5,791 nt of DNA from JBEKDJ01 sp050014415 (GCA_050014415.1 JBEKDJ010000317.1:1-5791); one strand, 5' to 3'; positions 1-5,628 are shown, counted from the stretch's first letter. Numbers and translations are program-made. The notes: generated by a model from the sequence alone, not told the origin.

Positions 1-516
1 CAAGCGCAGTATGAGGTACCCCCGGAAGATGGTCTCCTCTGCCAGAGCAACAACTGCAACTAAGGCAATGGCCAGCAAAAGTTCACCCATGCCCCTGGCG
101 GCCATAAATGAAGGTAATGGGGTCGACGGGACAGAGAGCCCGGCCACCCGCAAGGCGCTTTCGAACAATCCGGCGGCAAAGAAAAAGGGAATGTAAAGCC
201 CAATACCCAAACCCATCTCTTTCCAAGCGTTTTTGAATGTCCAGCCAATCCAACTAATGGGTTCGCCATTTCGCCAGACAAAGAAGAGAATCAGGCTGAC
301 CAGAGCAAGGTCACGTAGAATCGTTGCAAATGCCACGAGCACAAAGCTCAAGCTCCCCTGCTTAACCGCAAAAAATGAAAGGACCATGGACGGTACAATA
401 AGGAAAAGGAAGACAGAAACCTCAACAAGCTGCTCTCTGCAATTCAACTGGGGACTGTCTCTACTGACTTTTTTGCTGTTATTCAATCCAGTTACCACTG
501 ATTGCCTTCTCTGCAT
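1..516 (-). CDS. CPBP-family intramembrane metalloprotease (CAAX protease/Abi type), C-terminus beyond window
   Basis: Reading from ATG at 516 towards base 1 gives 172 uninterrupted codons with no stop, so the gene is cut by the window edge. After a polar N-terminus of about 30 residues there are hydrophobic segments at about 33-50, 56-80, 103-118 and 144-169. The last carries AEETIFRGYL, which fits family motif 1 (EExxxR) with E160, E161 and R165. In this family the glutamates take part in catalysis inside the membrane; members process prenylated proteins or peptides, or act in bacteriocin self-immunity. Motifs 2 and 3 (FxxxH and HxxxN/B) would lie outside the window, so activity cannot be judged. 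The start is supported by AAGGAGG ending about 5 nt before ATG. It overlaps a possible small upstream ORF by 38 bp. The substrate is unknown. Confidence 0.85.
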   Translation of the reverse strand, partial: MQRRQSVVTGLNNSKKVSRDSPQLNCREQLVEVSVFLFLIVPSMVLSFFAVKQGSLSFVLVAFATILRDLALVSLILFFVWRNGEPISWIGWTFKNAWKEMGLGIGLYIPFFFAAGLFESALRVAGLSVPSTPLPSFMAARGMGELLLAIALVAVVALAEETIFRGYLILRL

Positions 517-727
517 CCTCCCCTCCTTGCCGTGGTTTTTCTGCCTGGCATCCCTGGCCTGAGAGTTCTGAAACACAGAACCCAAAACCTTTGTATTTGA
601 AATAGAATTCACACGATCCATTGGGATTCAAAACACAATTATGTTCTTTCTGGTTAAAGGCCATCTTTAAAAGATCGGCAGGCCCTAACATTCTTAGCTC
701 GGTCCTTAATTTCCAAAAATCTATCAT
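479..727 (-). CDS. possible small hypothetical protein, 82 aa, four cysteines
   Basis: I do not recognise this ORF. It starts at ATG 727, preceded by GAGG about 5 nt upstream. It encodes 82 residues with no signal peptide or membrane segment. Four cysteines at positions 31, 39, 51 and 60 flank an aromatic stretch (EFYFKYKGFGF). Its last 12 codons overlap the start of the CPBP protease in another frame, and the protease ribosome binding site lies inside it, an arrangement compatible with translational coupling. The complementary plus-strand frame is also open (621-917) but has no binding site, and it reads antisense through the YHS remnant, so I take it as a shadow. The small size and lack of a recognised family leave real doubt that this is a gene. 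Confidence 0.35.
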   Translation of the reverse strand: MIDFWKLRTELRMLGPADLLKMAFNQKEHNCVLNPNGSCEFYFKYKGFGFCVSELSGQGCQAEKPRQGGEDAEKAISGNWIE

Positions 728-756
728 CCCATCCTCAGTGTTCTACCTCATCAATC

Positions 757-783
757 AAGGAACGAGCAAGGTTGCTGTTCCTT
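757..783. other. strong imperfect hairpin between YHS remnant and the downstream genes
   Basis: AAGGAAC-g-AGCA, loop AGGT, TGCT-GTTCCTT: 7 plus 4 base pairs with one bulged G. It lies 28 bp past the YHS stop on the minus strand and 29 bp before the 82-residue ORF. Neither side is followed by a run of T, so it is not a textbook intrinsic terminator. It could be a weak terminator or processing site separating DUF302-YHS from the CPBP gene. Confidence 0.45.
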
Positions 784-811
784 CCCCAAGACCGCAAGTA
801 AAAGACCCAAA

Positions 812-931
812 CTACATTTTGTTACTGCCATGTCCGGCCATTTCATGGCCTCCGGTCCAAGTGTACTTCGCAGGGTCTTCATCAAACGCCCTTTTGCACG
901 CCGGAGCACAGAAATAATAGGTCTTCCCCAT
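812..931 (-). pseudogene. YHS-domain protein remnant (39 codons)
   Basis: The frame from ATG 931 to TAG 812 encodes MGKTYYFCAPACKRAF followed by DEDPAKY. This is the second half of a YHS domain, a small metal-binding module found in copper/heavy-metal ATPases and as stand-alone proteins. C8 and C12 form the CxxxC metal-ligand pair. The tail TWTGGHEMAGHGSNKM adds two histidines. A normal YHS domain begins about 20 residues earlier with a DPVCGM-like motif. Here the in-frame upstream sequence has stops TAA (950-952) and TGA (962-964), while a VC-P-M-like string sits near 980-990 but out of register. No ribosome binding site precedes ATG 931. I read this as an N-terminally decayed gene; a functional 39-residue protein is the less likely alternative. 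It lies 62 bp downstream of the DUF302 gene on the same strand. Confidence 0.65.
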
Positions 932-993
932 ATGCTGGGACCTGGCCGGTTATAACTTTCCTCACTTCATCCATTGGTTCATGGACAGACCTA

Positions 994-1401
994 CTACCCT
1001 TTGGCAACCCTGTCGACAACTCGCTGCAATTTTGCCGAAACTTCCTCAGCAATTTTTCTCAGTTCCTCGCTCTTAACAACTTCGAGAGCAGACACAGGAT
1101 TGAGAGCAGAAACATGGGCCTTTTTGTCATCGGTTTCGTAAACAATCACGTTGCACGGAAGAAGCAGCCCCACATCGAGATCAGCTTGAAGGGTCCGATG
1201 GGCATAGGGTGGATTGCAGGCCCCGAGGATCACATACTTCCTGAAGTCCACATCTAACTTCTTTTTTAAGGTCGATTTGACATCGATCTCCGTCAGAACG
1301 CCGAAGCCCTCTTCCTTTAAAGCGTCTGTGACCCTGGAGACCGCATCTTCATAAGATGTGTTCAAAACAGTACTAAAGGCATATCCCTTAATTTTTCCCA
1401 T
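994..1401 (-). CDS. DUF302 domain-containing protein, 135 aa
   Basis: This is a single-domain cytoplasmic protein with no signal peptide. Residues about 15-110 carry the DUF302 pattern: the helix YEDAVSRVTDALKEEGFGVL, then TEIDV, then LGACNPPYAHRTL (59-71), GLLLPCNVIVYE (78-89) and a final VSALNPVSAL (97-105). C62 and C83 are at positions usually conserved in this family. The biochemical function of DUF302 proteins is not established; they are often found near redox, sulfur or metal genes. ATG 1401 is chosen because GAGGAGG ends 5 nt before it. The frame stays open 48 codons further upstream to 1545, but that part has no binding site and no family similarity. The YHS remnant follows on the same strand, so the two were probably one transcript. 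Confidence 0.85.
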   Translation of the reverse strand: MGKIKGYAFSTVLNTSYEDAVSRVTDALKEEGFGVLTEIDVKSTLKKKLDVDFRKYVILGACNPPYAHRTLQADLDVGLLLPCNVIVYETDDKKAHVSALNPVSALEVVKSEELRKIAEEVSAKLQRVVDRVAKG

Positions 1402-1484
1402 GGAAACCTCCTCATCACTTTTTGTATCGCTTACTTTCCATTCTCTCGTAAACTCTGAGGAAATAAATAGGGTGAATCCCGTAT

Positions 1485-1498
1485 TTCCTATGCAGGAA
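1485..1498. promoter_or_regulatory. candidate operator palindrome upstream of the DUF302 gene
   Basis: TTCCT-ATGC-AGGAA has perfect 5-bp arms and extends loosely outward (TATT/AATA). It lies 84-97 bp upstream of the DUF302 start in non-coding DNA. A repressor or activator site is plausible, but I see no convincing -35/-10 pair beside it. Confidence 0.25.
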
Positions 1499-1552
1499 TA
1501 TGGTATTTTGAGGCGGCTTTCTATGTAAACTTTGGGATCAGGCATAACGAAA

Positions 1553-1641
1553 CATTACTAATGCAAACGCACAAATATCTTCACGTTATCTTACGAGCGA
1601 TCCCGCCTTGGCGGGGGAGCGTGGCGTTTGTATTAATAAAG
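1553..1641. repeat. 89-bp inverted-repeat element with internal GC hairpin (MITE-like or REP-like)
   Basis: The ends 1553-1570 and 1624-1641 are inverted copies, 15 of 18 positions matching. The best part is TAATGCAAACGC against GCGTTTGTATTA, a 12-bp stem with one G-U wobble if transcribed. Between them lies a GC-rich hairpin, CCCGCC-TT-GGCGGG (1602-1615). It sits in the divergent gap between the DUF302 and MarC genes and has no coding content. It could be a miniature inverted-repeat element, a REP-like palindrome or a regulatory structure. Within it, TTGGCG (1608-1613), 17 bp, TATTAA (1631-1636) could act as a weak promoter for the MarC gene. No clear target-site duplication is visible. The rest of the 308-bp gap (1402-1709) shows only the small palindrome at 1485. 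Confidence 0.5.
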
Positions 1642-1709
1642 TCTGGTGGGAAAGCTGAAAAGTTGGAAAAATCCTTGTCTTATTCTTCTGTTTTGTGTAT
1701 CCTCGTTTT

Positions 1710-2339
1710 ATGGGGTGGCTCGATCAGCTTTTAAAGCAACTGATCTCCTTGAAGATCTTTCTACCTTTTATTCCCCTGTTTGTGGCATTCAACGTCTTGG
1801 GTATTCTTCCTATTTTTGTCTCCCTTACCTCAGAGATGGTGCAGTCTGAACGAAGAAAAGTAATACGTCAATCTATCCTGACAGGTTTCCTGGTGAGCAT
1901 CGGGTTTCTCGGCGCTGGAAAGTCACTCTTCGCCTTATTGGGGATCACGGTCTCTGATTTTCAGATCGCGGGAGGGATCCTTCTTTTTATTATTTCTATT
2001 GTGGATTTGATCTTTTCAGAGAAGACCCGAACCTTCCCCAAGGAAACAATGGGAGTAGTGCCCATTGGAATCCCTTTAATTGTAGGACCGGCTGTCCTCA
2101 CTCTTCTCCTGATCATTGTTCATACCTACGGCTACGTTTCAACACTTCTCTGCCTCATCCTTAATTTTCTGGTAGTCTGGTTGGTATTCGGCCAATCCCA
2201 TTCGATCATGCGATTCATGAAAGAAGGAGGAGCCAAGGGGATTGGCAAAGTCTCTTCCCTTTTATTGGCTGCCTTCGCCATGATGATGGTTCGAATTGGC
2301 TTGCAGGGATGGATGAACCTCATTTACGAATCACCGTAA
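1710..2339 (+). CDS. MarC family integral membrane protein, 209 aa
   Basis: This is a hydrophobic protein of the MarC/UPF0056 family (about 200 residues, six predicted membrane segments) in the inner membrane. The family was once linked to multiple antibiotic resistance, but its transported substrate is not firmly known. Visible marks are IPLFVAFNVLGILPIFVSLT in the first segment (about residues 21-40), PIGIPLIVGPAVLTLLLII near 118-136, whose GPAxLT signature is typical, and LLAAFAMMMVRIG near the end. ATG 1710 places about 20 residues before the IPLFVA segment, as in relatives. An in-frame GTG at 1695 would add five residues. Neither start has a visible Shine-Dalgarno sequence, unlike the other intact genes here, so the start is less certain. 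It stands alone on the plus strand and overlaps the 3' end of the convergent universal stress gene by 20 bp. Confidence 0.88.
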   Translation: MGWLDQLLKQLISLKIFLPFIPLFVAFNVLGILPIFVSLTSEMVQSERRKVIRQSILTGFLVSIGFLGAGKSLFALLGITVSDFQIAGGILLFIISIVDLIFSEKTRTFPKETMGVVPIGIPLIVGPAVLTLLLIIVHTYGYVSTLLCLILNFLVVWLVFGQSHSIMRFMKEGGAKGIGKVSSLLLAAFAMMMVRIGLQGWMNLIYESP

Positions 2340-3186
2340 GAACCGGACGGGGCACATGCCGGGTAACCCGGACCGTGGTTGTTCCAATTACAGTCGTATC
2401 GGAAAAGCGTTTGTGCTGGGATTCCAGGACAATCAGGTCAATGGCTTGGTCTTGGGCCATCTCGGTAATCTTTTCGGCTGCATCTCCCCGGCGAACAATC
2501 TCCTTGAGGCTGCACCTCGAACGGATATCATCGGAAACCCAGGCACAAAGACGGCCATGCTCAACCTCTTCTTTGACATCGCTTGATCGGGATTCGATGA
2601 CGTGAAGCACCAGAAGCTCGGCCCCAAAACATTTCGAAATCGAGACGGCGTGTTCAAGGGCCTTAAGGGCAACCTCCGTATAGTTTATTGGACATAGGAC
2701 CTGTTGGATGGAATCATTGGATGGTTTTTTGTTAATTTTTTTCTCACTGACGGTCAAAACAGGAAGGTCCGTTTCATGTAGTATCTTCTCTGTAACGGAA
2801 CCCAACATGAGCCGATTGAAACCACTCCGACCATGTGTCCCCATGACAATCATGTCGGCCTTTTTCTCTTCAGCCATCTGATAAATCGCAGGAACGGTTT
2901 GATTCTCAACCACCACGGCTTCAAATTTGATAGAATCACCGATATGCTCGCGCGCATAACGAACCAGAAATTCCCTTGCCACTCCTTTAGAATGTTTAAT
3001 GGCTTTCACCAGTTCATCGACTTGCCCCGACGTAAAATGGGGCGGTGGAGTGAAGGGGTTCGCGTAAAGAACGATCAACCGGGCACCAAAGCAGTCGACC
3101 ATCTTCTTCCCATAATAAAACGCCAGAGTTGCCGGTTCGCTGAAATCCGTAGGGCAGAGAATGAACTTAGGTTGAAAAGGTTCCAT
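2320..3186 (-). CDS. tandem-domain universal stress protein (UspA family), 288 aa
   Basis: Two Usp domains lie in series in a soluble cytoplasmic protein. Domain 1 (about 5-146) has the phosphate-binding start FILCPTDFSE with D14 and a full nucleotide motif G-2x-G-9x-G-S: G116, G119, G129 and S130 in GTHGRSGFNRLMLGS. Domain 2 (about 160-287) begins QQVLCPINYTE, with N168 where D14 lies in domain 1. Its motif is ESQHKRFSDTTVIGT, in which E255 and H258 replace the first two glycines, so it probably does not bind ATP in the usual way. Tandem Usps with one degenerate half are known. ATG 3186 is chosen because AGGAGG sits 5 nt upstream; the frame is open 33 codons further up but without family similarity. 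It lies 53 bp downstream of the SQR-like fragment on the same strand. The role is presumably stress survival; the ligand is unproven. Confidence 0.92.
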   Translation of the reverse strand: MEPFQPKFILCPTDFSEPATLAFYYGKKMVDCFGARLIVLYANPFTPPPHFTSGQVDELVKAIKHSKGVAREFLVRYAREHIGDSIKFEAVVVENQTVPAIYQMAEEKKADMIVMGTHGRSGFNRLMLGSVTEKILHETDLPVLTVSEKKINKKPSNDSIQQVLCPINYTEVALKALEHAVSISKCFGAELLVLHVIESRSSDVKEEVEHGRLCAWVSDDIRSRCSLKEIVRRGDAAEKITEMAQDQAIDLIVLESQHKRFSDTTVIGTTTVRVTRHVPRPVLTVIRK

Positions 3187-3239
3187 GGTCTCCTCCTCTC
3201 TCGCACTGAGGATCAAATCGTTAAGATACCTGTCTTTCA

Positions 3240-3590
3240 CTAAACCAGGGTATCCGGCACCAACTCGGACAGGGGGATGCCCCACGATGGTATCTTACCG
3301 CCTGTCCGGTAATACACCTCCTTGAAGGCCAGTTTCATCGCATAGAAGGTGTACCCCATTTTAAAAGCACTCAATTTCCCGCCATACCAGGTATCGGAAT
3401 GGATGTAAAACCCCTTGGAATGCCCCATATCCCCGATACAAAAAACGGCGGGCCGAAACGGCCTATCGGCTTCTTCCGGGCTGATCTTGCCAACATCTTT
3501 AGCGATCTGCTTGGCAACAATCTCAGACTCCGTGTGCCCGAGGGCACTGAGCTTCGGAATAGTGATGGCTGCGTTATCCCCTGCGGCCAT
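3240..3590 (-). pseudogene. 5'-truncated FAD/NAD(P)-dependent oxidoreductase, sulfide:quinone-oxidoreductase-like, C-terminal 116 residues
   Basis: Only the C-terminal part remains. It begins with AAGDN (residues 2-6), the second FAD-binding motif that in relatives sits about three quarters of the way along a protein of roughly 400 residues, then IPKLSALGHTESEIVAKQIA. The FCIGDMG motif (50-56) and a C-terminal tail SKGFYIHSDTWYGG...FKMGYTFYAMKLAFKEVYYRTGGK, with W at 68 and 103, follow. This resembles the type-II NADH dehydrogenase/SQR superfamily. Exact SQR function cannot be confirmed because the catalytic cysteines would be in the missing part. Upstream of ATG 3590 the frame continues only as unrelated sequence into a TGA (3615-3617), and no ribosome binding site is visible. 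The break coincides with the start of the plus-strand RNase fragment. The stop is TAG at 3240-3242; the universal stress gene follows after 53 bp. Confidence 0.75.
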
Positions 3591-3807
3591 GCTGCTCTCT
3601 TCGAGGATTGGAGATCATTTTGATGCAATCTGTACAGGCGCTGCTGACAAAGGAACGTGGGTACGGATCTTTCACCCCCCTGTTGAAGGACGGCTGATCT
3701 ACGGTTATGAAGGGGTCGATGTGGGCAACCATCTTAAAGTGCGGTTGATCCATACAGATGTAGAGAAAGGGTATATTGATTTCGAGAAGGTCCACTTGAA
3801 TCTTTAA
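3589..3807 (+). pseudogene. 5'-truncated RNase II/RNase R-type (RNB-domain) exoribonuclease, C-terminal 72 residues
   Basis: Counting from ATG 3589, the reading frame gives SSRIGDHFDAICTGAADKG, then TWVRIFHPPVEG, DVGNHLKVRLIHTDVEKGYIDF and a stop at 3805-3807. This is the S1-like RNA-binding tail found at the end of one group of RNB-domain 3'-5' exoribonucleases. The whole catalytic RNB domain is missing. Upstream, the same frame stays open only because it reads antisense through the SQR-like fragment, where the sequence no longer resembles an RNase. No Shine-Dalgarno sequence precedes ATG 3589. I therefore treat it as a fragment rather than a small S1-like protein. The stop codon lies in a perfect 12-bp palindrome ATCTTTAAAGAT (3800-3811) with no T-run after it. 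Confidence 0.7.
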
Positions 3808-4326
3808 AGATAGGACATGTGAGGAGTTTGAGAAAAAAACAGGTGGACTGATTGAAACCGTTGGAGGAAATTGAGAAAGAGGATCCCTGCCTATTGAAAC
3901 TGATCGCAACAAAGAAAATACTAACCCAGCCCGCGGATAGCTTGCCAAGATGTTTCCCTTCCAAAAGGCTTCGATATGACAAACAGACCAAAGCCCAGGA
4001 TTCGTCCCGTTGATTACCATTTGGAATGTTGCATTGAGGCGAGATTTTGGAAAATGGCGAGTACAAGGAAGGAGTCCTTAAGAAAACGGTTTGAAGACTG
4101 CACCTACAAATCATTAAGCCAGGTTAAGCTCAAAAGTTGACGATTACCAATAGAAAGCAGGCATCAGGAAGACTTCGAGAAAACAAAGGCAAGGCCATTC
4201 CTGACACCCGCCTCACTTATTACTTATTTGGGTACGGACTTTCCGATCTCGCCACTAACTACCTCTGCTCTATGTGGGCAGGGATGGAGTATAAACGGAT
4301 AGAGTTTGCGGGAATGAATGATCATC
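3808..4326. other. 519-bp region without a recognisable gene
   Basis: No frame here gives a protein I recognise. Two short plus-strand frames overlap. One runs from TTG 3852 (AGGTGG about 5 nt upstream) to TGA 4013, 53 residues beginning LKPLEEIEKEDPCLLKL. The other runs from ATG 3976 (AAGG about 7 nt upstream) to TGA 4140, 54 residues, very basic, beginning MTNRPKPRIRPVDYHLECC. Their amino-acid make-up is not absurd, but start signals are weak. No tRNA, terminator or insertion-sequence end is visible. Decayed sequence downstream of the rearrangement is the simplest reading. Confidence 0.4.
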
Positions 4327-5529
4327 TCAATCAACAGTGAAATTCGTTGTACCCGCTCCCACACCATTGGTTACTGTAAGTTCCTGAGTTCCTGAACTAA
4401 GACCTTTAGGTACTACAAACTGAATCTCGCTTTCTCCCGTTGTGGCCACCATGGTCCAGCTGAGAACCTTACAGCTCTTCCCACCCAACGTGACCTTTCC
4501 CTTCTTCGTCCCAAAGAAGGAACCATTGATCGTGATCTTATCTCCGATTGAACCACTGGTTGGGTCAACAGATTCGATCTCAGGGACCTTCACGGTAAAA
4601 CCATTCTGCATGACAATAGGAGAAGATCCTTTGCCTTGGGGTTTAATGGTCACATTATAAATTCCAGGAGATAGGGCCCTTGTCAACTGGCAACGGACAG
4701 ACGTATCGGTCCATTCGAGAATCTTAAGGGGTACGGTCCCAATCAGGACTTTTCCTTTTCTTGTGCCATAGCCAGACCCTATGATATTAATCTCTGTACC
4801 AATCGTTCCTTCCTTTCCCGCTACCCATAATAGGGCATTTGCCATGATCTTTGCCCCATCTGTCGTCTTTATCCATAAGTCAGACCGGGAGTCATTAGAA
4901 GGTGGAAAGAAACCCAAGTCCGCTCGCCGTACACCGTTTATTACACGGGTCGCAATTAAAGCAATATTCCCAGGGCCGGTCCAATTTGCAATTCTTGTAG
5001 CAGTTGGGTGCAGACTGTCTGCTGATGGGCGATAGCTACTTGTACCACCATCAAAGCTGGTCACTCCATTAAGGATTGGGTGTTCTGGAACAAAGATTGT
5101 TCCCAGGGTTTCATCTGGCCCCGTTTGCGAACTTGTGGGCTGTATTGCCCAGTAATTGTCCGTATCGAATCGGCCTGTTATTGGTATTCCGGCAGTTGCA
5201 AAAACTGCAGCGACAACACCACCACCACTATCAACGTAATTTGCGAGATTATCTCCGAAAGTGGTCGGATTCACTGGATACGGATAATCTGTATACACTA
5301 ATATCGCATTATAACCCTCCATCTGTTCTAAAGTAGGTGTAACGGCTGTCAGATCATAGACATCAACAGCTGTAAAAAGTCCTGTGGCTATGAGTTTATT
5401 CTGCACTTCCGTATTCCATGCAGCAATTTGTTCCCCCATGACTGCCACCTTTTGAGCCGAGGCGGGTAAAATATCCAAAACCATGCTTAATGCAAAGGCT
5501 ACAAGTCCTAATTTCAGCATCTTGCTCAT
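4327..5529 (-). CDS. secreted protein with amidotransferase-like N-domain and two IPT/TIG domains, 400 aa
   Basis: Residues 1-25 form a Sec signal peptide: K3/K6, a hydrophobic core, and a likely cut after ASA-25 before QKVAVMGE. Residues 26-238 look like a class-I glutamine-amidotransferase/ThuA-like fold: an alternating strand-helix pattern, YNAILVYTDYPYP at 73-85, a glycine-rich turn VDSGGGVVAAVFATAG at 99-114 and a closing helix KIMANALLWVAG. The turn has no cysteine where the catalytic nucleophile would be, so it is probably a binding rather than enzymatic domain. Two immunoglobulin-like IPT/TIG domains follow, about 242-316 and 317-400, with matching cores GSGYGTRKGKV and GSFFGTKKGKV. 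The start is firm: AAGGAGG 6 nt before ATG, with a good promoter upstream. It is monocistronic as far as visible. An extracellular or periplasmic ligand-binding role is inferred; I know no named homologue. Confidence 0.85.
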   Translation of the reverse strand: MSKMLKLGLVAFALSMVLDILPASAQKVAVMGEQIAAWNTEVQNKLIATGLFTAVDVYDLTAVTPTLEQMEGYNAILVYTDYPYPVNPTTFGDNLANYVDSGGGVVAAVFATAGIPITGRFDTDNYWAIQPTSSQTGPDETLGTIFVPEHPILNGVTSFDGGTSSYRPSADSLHPTATRIANWTGPGNIALIATRVINGVRRADLGFFPPSNDSRSDLWIKTTDGAKIMANALLWVAGKEGTIGTEINIIGSGYGTRKGKVLIGTVPLKILEWTDTSVRCQLTRALSPGIYNVTIKPQGKGSSPIVMQNGFTVKVPEIESVDPTSGSIGDKITINGSFFGTKKGKVTLGGKSCKVLSWTMVATTGESEIQFVVPKGLSSGTQELTVTNGVGAGTTNFTVD

Positions 5530-5559
5530 AATAGCCCTCCTTCCTCCTGTTTGGGAAGG

Positions 5560-5588
5560 AAATTATCACACACAAGTAGTCCTGTCAA
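5560..5588 (-). promoter_or_regulatory. sigma70-type promoter of the IPT-domain gene
   Basis: On the minus strand TTGACA (5588-5583, perfect -35) is followed by a 17-bp spacer and TAATTT (5565-5560, -10). Transcription would start near 5553, giving a leader of about 24 nt that contains two GGAGG stretches before ATG 5529. The tandem repeats begin 2 bp upstream of the -35 box. Confidence 0.65.
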
Positions 5589-5590
5589 GT

Positions 5591-5628
5591 TAAATCGTTA
5601 GATAAATCGTTAGAGTTAAACCGTTAGA
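5591..5628. repeat. three copies of a 12-bp direct repeat upstream of the promoter
   Basis: TAAATCGTTAGA at 5591-5602 and again at 5603-5614, then GT and TAAACCGTTAGA at 5617-5628 (one mismatch). Start-to-start spacing is 12 and 14 bp. They abut the -35 box of the IPT-domain gene, the position expected for a transcription activator. A fourth core, AAATCGTTA, occurs at 3215-3223 upstream of the universal stress gene in the same orientation relative to the gene. Confidence 0.7.

Noticed and set aside
621..917. 98-residue plus-strand open frame
   Set aside because: It runs antisense to most of the YHS remnant and part of the 82-residue minus-strand ORF, with no ribosome binding site and no recognisable family.
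1402..1545. 48-residue N-terminal extension of the DUF302 protein
   Set aside because: The strong ribosome binding site is directly before ATG 1401, and the extension has no family similarity.
1646..1849. Plus-strand frame starting GTG 1646 overlapping MarC
   Set aside because: It is out of frame with the clear MarC sequence and lacks a binding site. A frameshifted MarC N-terminus was considered, but ATG 1710 already gives the normal length before the first membrane segment.
2359..2371. CCGGGT-A-ACCCGG palindrome as a terminator for MarC
   Set aside because: It lies within the coding sequence of the universal stress gene and has no following T-run.
3574..4020. 148-residue minus-strand frame
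   Set aside because: It is antisense to the RNase fragment and has no homology or start signal.
4137..4340. 67-residue plus-strand frame starting with TTG
   Set aside because: It has no Shine-Dalgarno sequence, a rare start codon and no recognised similarity; it overlaps the 3' end of the IPT gene. Kept only as part of the unassigned region.
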